A DNA stretch of 64,000 nt from Cyprinodon diabolis (Eukaryota; Chordata; Actinopteri; Cyprinodontiformes; Cyprinodontidae). The notes under the pieces were generated by a model. The model made no database searches and was not told the origin of the DNA. It saw nothing but the letters and a program-made list of their open reading frames with translations. Shown here in pieces: positions 10,990 to 23,400 of this stretch. Each line of letters starts with the position of its first letter. The first letter of the stretch is position 1. The position numbers and the translations under genes are program-made. The stretch is taken from positions 25,222,001 through 25,286,000 of the forward strand of contig CM060070.1 in NCBI GenBank assembly GCA_030533445.1, written 5' to 3'.

Positions 10990-13900
10990 TAAAAATCAAA
11001 TTTAGCCACAGTTTATTTACTGTTTCTTATTTTTCTAAAGTATCTTCTCAACGCAGAACATCCACCTACCAAACTACAGTTACTATCACATTTCAATAGC
11101 TCAGATAAAAGGCTACGAACAACATCAAGACAGGGGAGGAGGAATGCACACATTTGAGCACTTTTACATCATGAAGGTTTTAGCAAGCAGTGGACAACAG
11201 AAAATCAGAGATACATGAGATGTTTTCCCCCATCATCTCATCAAACATCAACTGTACAAAATAACCCTGTTTTTCAGCGTAGATGAACAGACACAGGTCA
11301 TCTAAACATTTCCTCGCAGGCAGAGATCTGGGATCACTTCACTATCTTCTTCTTGGACCAGAGTCTGTTCCGGGGATGCAGTGAAATGTGTCAAAGTGCT
11401 TCTGTCTGCAGGACAGTCACCAACAACAGATTTCACAACTATTTTCATGCACTTTCACGAATGTATTAACAGCTTAACAGCCTCAGGAATTCCCCCAACA
11501 TGAGGCTTTGAAATTCAAAGAAACCACCAACAAGATACAGTAAAACATTGCTTCTTCCTCTTTATAAAAACACCTTTCAAAAGCTTTACACAGGAAGAGA
11601 TGAAAAAAAAAACAAAGATTGCAGGACTGTGAACAATGAACAAAAAGCTCCTCGTCACCTAAAAAATACTGCTTGTCCAGGAGCACAAATGGCTACCAAA
11701 ACTTATTCATCATTGTCGGTGTGTGCAAAGACTACTAATATACACTATGTCGAATAAATTAAGAGCTATGTACAAAGTAAAAACTAGAGCAGCATGCAGG
11801 CAAGACGACACAACCTTTGTACAGCACTGCACTCTGACGAGAAAGAGGCAATGTGGGCTGTCAGTGTGCGTGTGAATGTCTGTTATAGTGTATGTGCACA
11901 GTATCGATATGGACAGAGAGGTTTTCCCTCCTTTAAACTTTCCACTTCACATTAAGCTCAGATAGGAGTTCAAGCCCCATCTTTTCTTGTACAGCCAGGG
12001 TCTCTTTTCTAGAAGCAGGAACCCATTTACAGATATTTCAAACATATGTGAGCAAAGCCAGCATATGAGATATAAGTAGACATCAGTAGGTGTATCTGAA
12101 GCGACCACAACACCTGCAGTCAAACAGGCTACACTGAAGATTAGGAACATGAAGAAAGGCAGAAATAGTTTTTTTTTCCTTACTAGAAATATAAAAGCCA
12201 AATTTCTCTATGTTTTTTAGCTGAATCCTAGCGCAAAATAAAAAAAAAATTGGCCTTTCATGTCAGCATAAAGACTTTTTGTTATTTAGCTGGGGCTGTG
12301 ATCCTGCATATCGAATATTTCCAGTAATGTTTTTTTTTTTTTTTAGCAGAACTGTTACAGAGACTTTATTCCTATACTTAAACAATGAGTTAATCTCTAC
12401 CTGGACAGCAAGGATCCAAATATGAAGCTGTCTTTGTTTCTGTTTGTAGATGATCAGCAATCATATGTGATCTTCATTTTTATTACAGGAGCATCTCAAA
12501 TGATTATATCAAAGAAGAAATGTTCATCTATGCCAGTATTTGACCTCAAAAAGTGAAACTAATTCATATTTATGACACACAGAGGGATATATTTAAAGCA
12601 TTTGTTTCTGTTATTTTGATGATTATGGCTCACAGCTAACCAACAGTTTAGTTTAATCCCACATGTGTTTAGTTAATGTGGTTTACACAATATAATCTAC
12701 AAAAGACCTCTGTTAAGGAAGAATGATATTGCCTTGAGCAGGCATACAGATGGAAAGTTGAGTGGAAGGAAAACAAAGGGTAGGAAAATAAAAAGAGTGT
12801 ACAAGTAACAGGAATTAACTTAGTCTTGAAACTAAAGCCTATTCATGAGTTTGAGGGAGATTTATAAGACTTTAAAAGCAGCTGGAGTTAATAACAACTG
12901 GTCCATATTTGGGTGTTAGGAGAAGAGCTAGAGGACGCTATTAAATCAGCCTGGGCTGGCATCACCACGGGTTGTTCTCCACCATTGAGACATTAATTCA
13001 TGCAAAATTTGATCCTTTAACTGGTCCACTCTACTTTTTGTTGTCTTAAAAAATATTCAAATTCCTGGAGAAACTGAATATTTATTTTTCAGTTGCTGTT
13101 TGCCACAATCATAAGAGTAAACAGGGATAAACACTTCAAACTGTCCTGCTGTGTGCAACAAATCTTTAGTGAGACACACCTATATAAAAAAACTTTTGTA
13201 TATCATGGCACGTTATTTAACCAGATCCCCATTTGTGTGTCTAATAAGCCTCAAACAGCCTAAAAAAGCAGAGTTAAAAAATATCTGGCTATGTTATCTA
13301 TTGACTTGTTCAGGCAGACTTAATGATCTAGTTTTTAATGATTTGAGACACATTCATCGGAAGAAAACTTTGGTAACCGGTGTTAATTGCAATGCATGCA
13401 CCTTAGCTGTAGTTAGTGTAAAAGAGCACCTTTAGACAACATCATAGATTTAAAATCCACTAATTAATGTTGGGGAGTAATGCAGGGCTCTGTGTTTTTC
13501 ATAAAGACGTGGCACGTTTAACATTATAAAATACATCAACATTCAAAGTGAGGAGGTTCAAACTAGTTTCATTAGTATAAACAACACATCTATAGTAGTA
13601 ATACACTTGAAAACATACAGTAAAGAAATTTCAAACGTAAGTGTTTGAATAGAAAACATCTTTTTTTAAAGAATTTTTTCCTTGTTTTATGTTGTAAACG
13701 CACTTTTCCTGCAAGCGCTTCAAGGGTTGTGATCGTTCACTGACGTACTACAACTAAAGGAAAAAAGGAACTTAATAAAAGGAGTATAAAAAGAATCAAC
13801 AAGTTGAAACCAGTTGATTTGTTAGATAAGCTGTTCAGTCCATAGATCTATAGGGTTTTAGTCTTTTACTGGCTTCTTCTTCTTCTTCTCTCTGTTGATC

Positions 13901-14407
13901 CTAGTGTGGTTAGAAAGGCATGTGAACAGTCGTCTGCAGCCTGTCCTGAAGAGAAACTAAAAAAGCCTGAAACATATCATAGTAAAAAAAAAAAGAAAAG
14001 TAGATACTAAAGAAGTCATTTTTATATAATAAAAGCATTAAATTATCCCAGGCAGTGTGTTCTGCTTCTGTAAGTTAAGTGAAGGCTTTTTTTTTGACAC
14101 CAGTCCATCTGTGTGAATGTAGCTCTCTCCTCAACAGTACCAAGATGACACGTTGCTTGTGCTTTAGCAGGTTTGTCTTCGTGTTTCTGTGTCTCTGGAT
14201 TATGTAATGGGTTTGCTATACTTATAAAGACCAACTTTCAACACTTTAAAGGAGTTAAAAGATGAGGTAAGTTCTGTAAAGCTGATGACTATCCTCACTT
14301 ATTGAATGTTATACAGTAATGTTTGAGCTAACATGTTATAATATGGAGGGGGAGAGGAAAGAAGGTCCTTATAAATATAGTGTGGTGCCTATGTGTGAAT
14401 TATGTGC
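10990..14407 (-). other. Probable 3' untranslated region of xpr1
   Basis: Sequence downstream of the xpr1 stop codon (14410-14408) has no coding capacity on the minus strand. AATAAA occurs on the minus strand at 11017-11012, giving a 3' UTR of about 3.4 kb. Vertebrate XPR1 transcripts carry long 3' UTRs (established). T/A tracts and several weaker AATAAA-like sites occur inside, so shorter forms are possible. Confidence 0.4.
11012..11017 (-). terminator. Candidate polyadenylation signal of xpr1
   Basis: The plus strand reads TTTATT, so the minus-strand transcript has AATAAA about 3.4 kb past the stop codon. It was chosen because it lies near the end of the T-rich UTR-like stretch. Other hexamers exist, and only transcript ends would settle it. 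Confidence 0.3.
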
Positions 14408-14465
14408 TCAGCTGAAGGCCTCGTCATCCATATCCTCAATCAGCACCTTTGTGTCCTTCTTGGAT
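14408..14465 (-). CDS. xpr1: xpr1 exon 15 (C-terminal end and stop)
   Basis: The acceptor TTAG precedes 14465 and one base completes the split glutamine codon from exon 14. The exon encodes [18 protein letters not shown], then TGA at 14410-14408. The acidic [12 protein letters not shown] tail is the conserved cytoplasmic C-terminus of XPR1. The last two residues differ from the mammalian ending. Confidence 0.93.
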
Positions 14466-17400
14466 CTAAGGAGAAGAAGAAAATTGGATGTTTATTCAAT
14501 AAATCCATTAATCCTTTCTGCTATTAAAAAAAAAATTAAAAATGTTGCTTTAAGGCTATTTTTCATATATTATTTCTCATGTTTTGTGGAAGTAAAACTA
14601 CCTTTCATTAAAACCAGTCAAGTAACAGAAATGTGTCATTAGATACTTCAAAAACGTATTAAACAATGTAGAAGAAGTTATAGTTATGGACAAAAATGAA
14701 CAGTGAAAATCACCCTTCTCTGTTCAGAATTCACTGTTGTGTTGTTACTGTTTATGTCAAGTAAGCATCAGTTTTTCTGGAAGAAAGTCTGTTGCTGTAC
14801 TGCTATGTTAACATAGAATATTTTTCATGTTCAAATAGATCTCAGTATTTTAATCTTTTTTTCACAGCTCAGAGTTTCCCATTAATTTTCTCAATATTTT
14901 TCAGAAAATTCCCCATCCTACATCTCAATCCACTGAATATGGAAGCCAGTTTCTGCTCACGAAAGTAAAAAATGCCAGATAAATTATGAGATATTCAACT
15001 TTCAAACTTTGTATCTCACAATTAATTACTTTGAAAATTTAAATTGACTTTATAACTCAAAATTATGACTTTTTATCACATAATTATGATTTTAAAAGTC
15101 AAAATTGTGACTTTGAATCTCATAATCATGACTTTCTATTTGGCATTTTTTTTATTTTCATGTGGCAGAAACGGGCTTCCATAACAAAGCTTTTTGGATG
15201 TTGTGGAAGTAAAACAGCAGGGAAATCTTGTCAAGTTCATCTGAATCTGATCCTATGTTACTATAAACACAACATTCATGTACAGATTAATTATTTACTC
15301 TCCTTTATTATTAAACTAGAACAAAAATAATTGCATAAAGCCAGGGAATCTTTGGTTACTTACTGCGAGGAAGACAGCAGGGGGCGTCGGAGAGACAGGC
15401 TGTAGGACCTCTTCCAGGCCTTTTTGCCTGAGCGGTTCTTGACACCGTCTTCCTGGTCCATCATCTGCTCCAGCAACGTCTGGTCATCAGCGTTGAGCGG
15501 CGCCACTGAGATATCTCTCACAGCACGAAACTCACCACAGTTATTCAGGTGCTCGTTCTCCAGACGGAAGAAGTTCCACACAAACCGCCTTATAGGAAGG
15601 TGGAAAGAGGAAGGTAGGTGACTGTGGGGGCCATGGGACCTTGTATAGCTTATGAGTTTTAGCTGAGGGATCCTGTCTGTCAGAGAACCACTGAGGAGTA
15701 AAACAAGAACAGAAGGAAACGCTGTTTCGACTCACCTGAAGACTTCAAGAGGAGCCAGGACGGTGGCCACGATGTCCCCTATAGAGTGAGTCTTGGTCAT
15801 TGTCGAAAGAGAGATCTGGATCGTCCAGGCAAAACGCAAGATCACATCCTCTACTATGGCACAGTAGTAGTAGGCCTGGACAGATAAACAGAGTCATATA
15901 CTGAATAATATGGACATAGCTGCAAACAGCAGTGATCCATTTTAGTAGAAACATTCAGGACTGATTACTTTCAAGAGAAAATCTAATCCATGTGAAGCTT
16001 TTGGGAATTAAGTCATGATAAAAAAAAGAAAAAACCTCGAAGGCCCGACCAAGAATCAGATAAGAATTGTTTTTATTGTAAAGGTATAAATTACCATTTT
16101 TATTTTGTCTTTTTTGCTATAGAGATTGATTGTTGACTGACTTTGAGTCCAGCTGCAGTCAAAGTGAGAAGCCTTTTCCTGTTCTTTGTGAACATGATAT
16201 TCAGGTGTTAGATGTTTGCTTAACTAGAGGAGGAACATTACTGGGCTGGCTCTTTAACAACAGTGCTGATCCATTCTCATCTGTCTGAACCTCCCAATGA
16301 AAGCTTACGCCAAAATGAGTCAGATTCATAGTGCTGTTTCTGACCATGCCATTAGTAACCTAGGGTGTATTTCTACAGTTCTCTGATATTTAAGCTCAGA
16401 AGTTATGGGTCATTGAGTTTTCATTATTTTACATAGATTTGACCTTTGACCCTACCTTGTGTGGGTAGACAATTTCTTCTCTCAGGAAGGTGTTTTCTCC
16501 AGCTCCCCGATCGAACAGACCCCAGTCCATGCGAAGATCCCAGATCAGCGTGTAGAGGGAGCTGATGGTGGAGAACACGATCAAAAGGTACAAAAACATG
16601 TCCGCATCTGTGTGTCCTTGTTCTGAAAAAAAAGCACACAAAGACAACAGATGTGAAATAATTTCTGAGATAATTCCAAATAACCAATTTAACTTTATGT
16701 CCACAGGGGGGAGCTGTCCTACCATGAGTTCAACGATGGTTTTAACAGGCGATCTAAAGCATGCTTTTCATTTTTGTTCAAATTAGAAAGTGTATTAACA
16801 GTTGCATGAACATTCAGCTGATTTGCTTTGCATGTTTTCTAATGTTCTGATAATAAATATATCATAACATTATGCTTTCAATGACTAAACTATCACAGAT
16901 ATTAGTTTTTTTATGTAAATGTTCAGGAGTTTAGTTAGTAGACTCGGAGGTTTGTACCTAGGACCTTCTTGCAGCAAGGCAACAGTACCACCAATGGCCC
17001 CTTTTTTTATAAATTCATTAACTTTGATATCAATGAACCCTTATTAGGCAATTACAGATTATCACATCTACAATACCTGATGCAGAATAAAGTGTAAACA
17101 GACTCTAGACTTTATTATCTATAGTGTCTGAGTCTAGGGAAATCATTTAGAGTAATTAATACTATGTATCCCCATCAGTTTTGGAGCTTTTGTCATTACT
17201 AAGCTTTATTACTGTATTATTTAACTGTTACTGAGAATACTCTATGCTCCATTTCTACTAATTCTAATTAATTACAGCTTTAGACCTCACAGCAGAATAT
17301 TTGGATTAAATGGCAAAAATGATAGCAGTCCTTTCTGTTTATACATAAACTGTTAAATCAGCTTGCAGATAGCTGCTGCGTCTAATGTGGGTGTTTGTGA

Positions 17401-20400
17401 TTAGCAGCACTACGTGGGAGATGTGTGTGTCTCCCACGTAGTGTGTCTGATGTGTGGATGTGATCAGCTTGTTCCTCAGTAGGTGCTGATGTAAAAATCA
17501 GCACCCTGTGGCCTTTCTCTTTGAGTCACACAGCCACAGACAACAGCTACCAGACGGAGGCCAGGCTCACTCCAATTTATCATCGTCACTGTTTCTTCCT
17601 GCTACCAGCCAACAAGACGCCAGGGATTAGAGCGGGGAGTTACTCTCCACACTGCTCTGCTAGCTGCTGCTGAGGAATCGGATGGAAGTTGTCCCTACGG
17701 CCACAAACGTCTCCCAGATGTAGATTAAACTTTGTCCCCAACAATAGACTCCTCAGTGGAAAATATCTTGTTGTGATTTCCTCAGTGTGTCATCATTCAG
17801 AGGTATTTAACCCCCAGTGTTTGTGGAGGCCGATGCTGTTTTTGATCAGGCTGGTTTTTCTCCTCAACCATTAGTAGGTTAAAATGGTGAGACGAAAATT
17901 GATTGGATGCTCATTTAGGTGCAAACAGTGGTCACTGCCTCCTGTCACGAACATTCAATCTAAGCTACACAGCCTGAAACACAGAATAGATCTGTCCAGA
18001 GCAGTTGAGGAGAAATAGATGGAGCCATTCAAAGCCCATTTTGTGGAACATCTCATCGAAACAAGTTCAACACAAGAACAGTCATTCTCTGCTGTTAAAA
18101 TTATTTTTTAACTGTTCCCATGGGAACCCAATTCTCCAATAAGGTAATAGCTCAGTTTGACAGCAGTGTAGACATGAAATGGTCAGATGAGAAGAGCCGC
18201 AATGCAGCTTGTAGATATTCTTATTATGTAAATTGTCTACTGAGAGTCAGCATGCAGACTCTGTTAATACACCTGTTCTAATCCTGTTATGGCAAATCCA
18301 GCAATTAGGAATAGAGGGCTGTGCAGGGATTAAATACATTTTATGTTTGAAATTAGTTTGTTCTCTCTCTCTCCCCAAATCTGTTTGATCTGACCATACC
18401 TTTTATTGACCACATTGTGAACTCCATCTTAACATACCTGATGCAGCTAGGCTGCAAAAAGGAGACACTTCTCATAGACTTCTGGCCTGAATCTGAACCC
18501 ACCCATGCAGTGATTGCTTTTGGCCTCAGTGGGGTTGACATAGGGTTCAAAAAGCCATCGACTAACTAAACACCGCCTTTCAGTTTTATCGCTAAACCTG
18601 TGAATGCAGCAATTTTTCTCCTGAAAATAAATGAGCTGCCAGCCAATGAAATGAAGTTATAAAAGCTGTCAGTACTGGGCTTATCTATACCCGAGCAGGA
18701 TCCAACAAGGGTAAGCTCTCCATTTCTCTCCTCAGGCTTTACACATTTCAGGCCACAGTAAACCTCTCACTGCAGAGTAATACATGCATTTTTATCAAGT
18801 ATTTTATTCATTTATACATTTGATTTAGGACATTTGTTGTTGATTTCCCAGAAAAGCAAGAGTCTAAAACACCCTCTGATAATCAGTGCTCCTAATGGAG
18901 AAGGGAAAAATGTTTTCTCACCTCTTATCCTATTGGCTGGTTTATACTCTAATATTGCTGATATCAAGTTATTTAAATAAAAAATAAAAAAACGTTAACA
19001 TTTCTTATCATACTGTTTCCACAATTTTCAAATAAACTAGTAAAAGATGAACCACAGTGCTGCCCCTGCCCCACGTGTTGCTTTGCATTCCAAACAGCTG
19101 GTTAGAAGGACGCTAAGACAGGACCTCCTACCATCACTCCAATTATTGCAAGCTAGAGGACTGACTACATATCATCAGTATGTTATAACTGGGTTAGTGT
19201 ACAAAGAGCAGTGCTCTGGAAAACAAATGCCAGAAAACTATATGACTGCTTAAACCCTAAGTTATATCAAATCAAGATAATAAAAACATTTCTTCAAGGT
19301 GTCTTTGATTGTCTTAATTGAACTTTTAACTGAAATATTTGTTTTACCCTCTAGTCTTTATGCCTTCCTGTATCATGGCACTGCAAGGTTCTTTTCAATG
19401 TATTTTCCCTTGTTTTATTTGAATTGTCTTGTAACAAAATATGCTTTACTGATAAAGCTGCCTTGACTGATTCCATTTGATCTACAAAATTAACTTGTAA
19501 AAAAGCAGAACTTACCCATATGAAAGACTTGGAATGAAAAAATATTTAAACACCAAACCCTTGATAAACTGTCCAAGGTGATCATGATCATTTTAGGGAG
19601 AAGGAATTCACAGTTCTATGGAACAACAACTTGGCACAAAATAAATGGTTCAAATAGCTTTGCTATTCAAAGTTTACAAGTTTGAAATACATTTTTGTGA
19701 CTAGTGCTACTTTCAATATGAATCAAATACAAATCTTTACATAACAATGCAAAAAATCGATATGTAAATATGTTTGAAAGTACAGGCAGAATTTGTTTAA
19801 ACATTATGCTCACAATTAAAAACAAATCAATTATTTTTGCCCTTGTCTGTGCCTTTTTTCCGAAGATCCAAGCATACGCACCATAACAATGTGACTGTAT
19901 AGAGTTACCCTGTTATGTTTATGTAATGAAAGATGCACAGAATAAATTATTTCCCCCCAAGAACTTACTGTGGTTACTTTTCACACAGCTTTTGCTCTGA
20001 GAAGACTGTGGACTTAACAGGCCTGAAAATTTGAACAAGCAGCACTTACAAATCCCTCCCACTTGCCCTCTGCTCCACAGCTCCTCCCCCACAGTGGAAC
20101 CTCCCATGAACAGCATAGGGAGCAGGGCAACAATGATGGGAGACAGGAGCATAACTGACACCTCTTAGTTATTCCTCCTGGCTCTGATTGGTTGTTTCTG
20201 ATCAGGAGCAGCAAATTCAATTTCTCCAAATGCCAGTAAGACCACCGGTAGGAACTGAAGGATTTGTTTTTATGTTTTTTACAGACTATAATGATTTTGA
20301 TTAAAAAAAGATGGCTACTGTACATTTAGGCATGGGAGGACAAATTGCAGCTCCAGGGGAAGAAGGGAAACAACACAGGAAAAAAGCTATGTATTGCAGC

Positions 20401-23400
20401 AACACACGGAGCCTAAACTTGACGACAAAGCCAGGATTGTGCAGAGTGCTGGCTCCACTTCTTCATTCATATTTGAAGAATTTGTTTATTGGGGTTGTTA
20501 GGCACAGTTCCTAGCATCATTGAATTTAACAAGCATCTAAGTTTTTATTTTTTGAAGTAAATAAACCTTTTAAATAACATGTAGGGACATTCGTAACTAA
20601 AAATCACTTCAATTTCAGCAAAAGCAGATTTTTTGTCACTTTTAAGGAGTTTTATGAATTTTAAATAAACATTATGCTCTTTCCAATAATAATTTAGGCC
20701 TATTCTTTAAACCATCATTTCACACTAGAGATTCAATTCATCTGCTGGTTGATATTTTTAGCTGATATTAGCATTTTTTTTATTTTCTTGTACCAGTATT
20801 GGCTAATAAGTACTGTACATGAACTCGCTGATTCATCAGTGCATTTAGCAGCCATGTCTTGATATCCCGTAAAGCTCATGCATTGCTGCTCCATACATGC
20901 TATCCTTTGGTAATGTTTTGTTTGATCTATTTCAAATTGAGGCTTGTGTAACATTTATTATCATTGTGTGATTCTTTCCATGTAAATGGAGGAAGAAAAA
21001 GCAATATTGACTTTGGGTATCAGTTAGACTGATATCAAAATAATCAGCATCAGCCTTGAAAAAAAACAAACCTGTATCAGTCAATCTTTATTGACACAGA
21101 TTATTAGTTCTATATTAAAGTAGCACTTCTGTGTATTTCATCAAATTAAAAACACCCCTCTCCTCAAGGCTATATAGTGGGGGGTGGATACTATTTAGCC
21201 TTGTGATGACCATGACCATAAATCATCCAGGCATGAATCTGATCTTTGGTCTTTGGACCAGAGTCTTTGAAAAAGAAGCTGATTAGTCAGCGACTTCATT
21301 TGGATGGGATTCAATTGATCTCAGATAATAAAGTAAAAAATGTTGGTGCTATTTTTGATCAGGAACTGACATTTGAATCCCATATCAAAGAGGTTTCTAG
21401 AATTTCCTTCTATTATCTGCAGAATATTTAAACAAATTAGATATATCCTTTCCAGGGTTGAAGCTGAGAAACTAGTTCAAACATTTGTTATTTCAAGGCT
21501 GGACTAAGTCTTTTTCGACAGTAGGTTGACAGGAAAGGGGGTATGAGAGAGGGAGAGAGACATGCGACAAAGGAGCACAGGTCAGATTTGAACCCAGGTC
21601 GGCCACATTGAGGACTAAGGCCTTCTTAAGGGGGTCATGCGTGCTAATCACTGCGCCACCTGCACGCCCCTGTGGTCAGACTTCTGATGCAAATTAAAAA
21701 GAGAGACCCTATCTCTCCTGTCCTAGCTTCTTATCATTGGCTTCCTGTTAAATCCAGAATTTAATTTAAAATCCTCCTTCTCACATATAAAGCCTTAAAT
21801 GGCCAAGCTCCATCTTATATCAGAAATATGATTGTTCCTTATGTTCCCAACAGAACCCTTCGCTCTCAATCTGCAGGTTTACTAGTGGTTCATATAATTT
21901 CTAAAAGTAGGATGGAAGGCAGATCTTTTAGTTATCAGGCTCCTTTCCTGTGGAACCAACTACCAGTTTTAGTCTGTGAGGCAGATACTCTGTCTATTTT
22001 TAAGGTTAGGCTTAAAACTTTCCTTTTTGATAAAGCTTATAGTTAGAGTGACTCAGGTTATCCTGAGCTATCTCTATAGTTATGCCTCTATAGGCTTAGA
22101 CTGCTTGACGACATAGAGACCCCTTCTTATTTCTGCTTGATTCTATCTCTATTCTCCCACTCTGTAGTATTTGTTAGTTCAATCTCTAACGTTATGCTCT
22201 TTTTGATATTTCTCATAGTAGCTTAATCTCGTCTGTTCATGTTTGACTGTGACACCATCCTGGAGAGAATTATCAGCTGTGCTGCTGCCATTAACGTCTT
22301 TGTTTGTGGATGTTGGAGCTTGGCCTGTTTTTTCTATGTCTGCTTCTGTCTCCTTGAACCCCAGTCGGCCTCGGGAGATGGCCGCTCACACTGAGCCTGG
22401 TTCTGCTGAAGGTTTCTTCCTGTTAAAAGGGAGTTTTTTTTCTCTCCACTGTCGCTACAAGCATGCTTGGTGTGAGGAATTGCCTTCGAGTCAATGAGTC
22501 GACGTGATCAACTGGTTTTCCTTAGATAGAAAACTTTGAACCAATCTGACTGTATGATCTGGTCAAATTGTCTGATCTGGTTGAATTGTCTCTGTAAAGT
22601 GCCTTGAGATGACATATGTATTGAATTGGCTCTATATAATTGAAATGAATTGAATCCTATATTAATCCCAAATAGTTTTTCTACTTCAGTGTGAGGCCTT
22701 CAACAGTGTTTAGTAACATTTGGAATGGCTAATGAAACCACAGAATCCAAAATCCACTTTAATGTAACCTGAATTAACTACAATAGCAGATTGTAATAAG
22801 AGATAAGTATAGACCCAATAGGTTACTCAAAGCAGTGAAGAGACACGCTCCATAATGCTAAATCTGCTCATGCTTCAGCACTTCAGCTAAAATGATTCAA
22901 TTCAAAAAGGACAACACAGACAAAGCGTTTTGTGAGATGTATTGCATCAGGATTCAGCCAATAGTCCACACACAAGATAAATACTCCTACGAGCAGCTTC
23001 ATACTGAAGCTCATTAACTCTTTCTCACCCCCATGTTTAGCATGTTACATGAGCAAATAGAGTACCACGGGGCCCCAATATATCACCAAGAGTGCTTTTT
23101 CCTTCACTGTGCATGTGTGTTTTTTCCACGCATGCCCAGCCTCCCTCCTCCTTGCATGTGGACCTGTTTCTGTGCACTCATGTTAACTTTTCTCACTTTG
23201 AAAACATTACCCAACAGAGATAGCAACCTGCCTGTAATTGGCTATTTTTCAAGAAATCCCGCCTGAAAGGCTGTACTCTTCTACCTAAAAGCAAAGCAAC
23301 TTCAGGCTAACTGCTTCTCTTCAAGAGCTGGAAGTTGCTAAGTAAAGTCATCATTAGATATAACATGGTCTGGATGACTACTGGATTCTGATTGGCTGTA

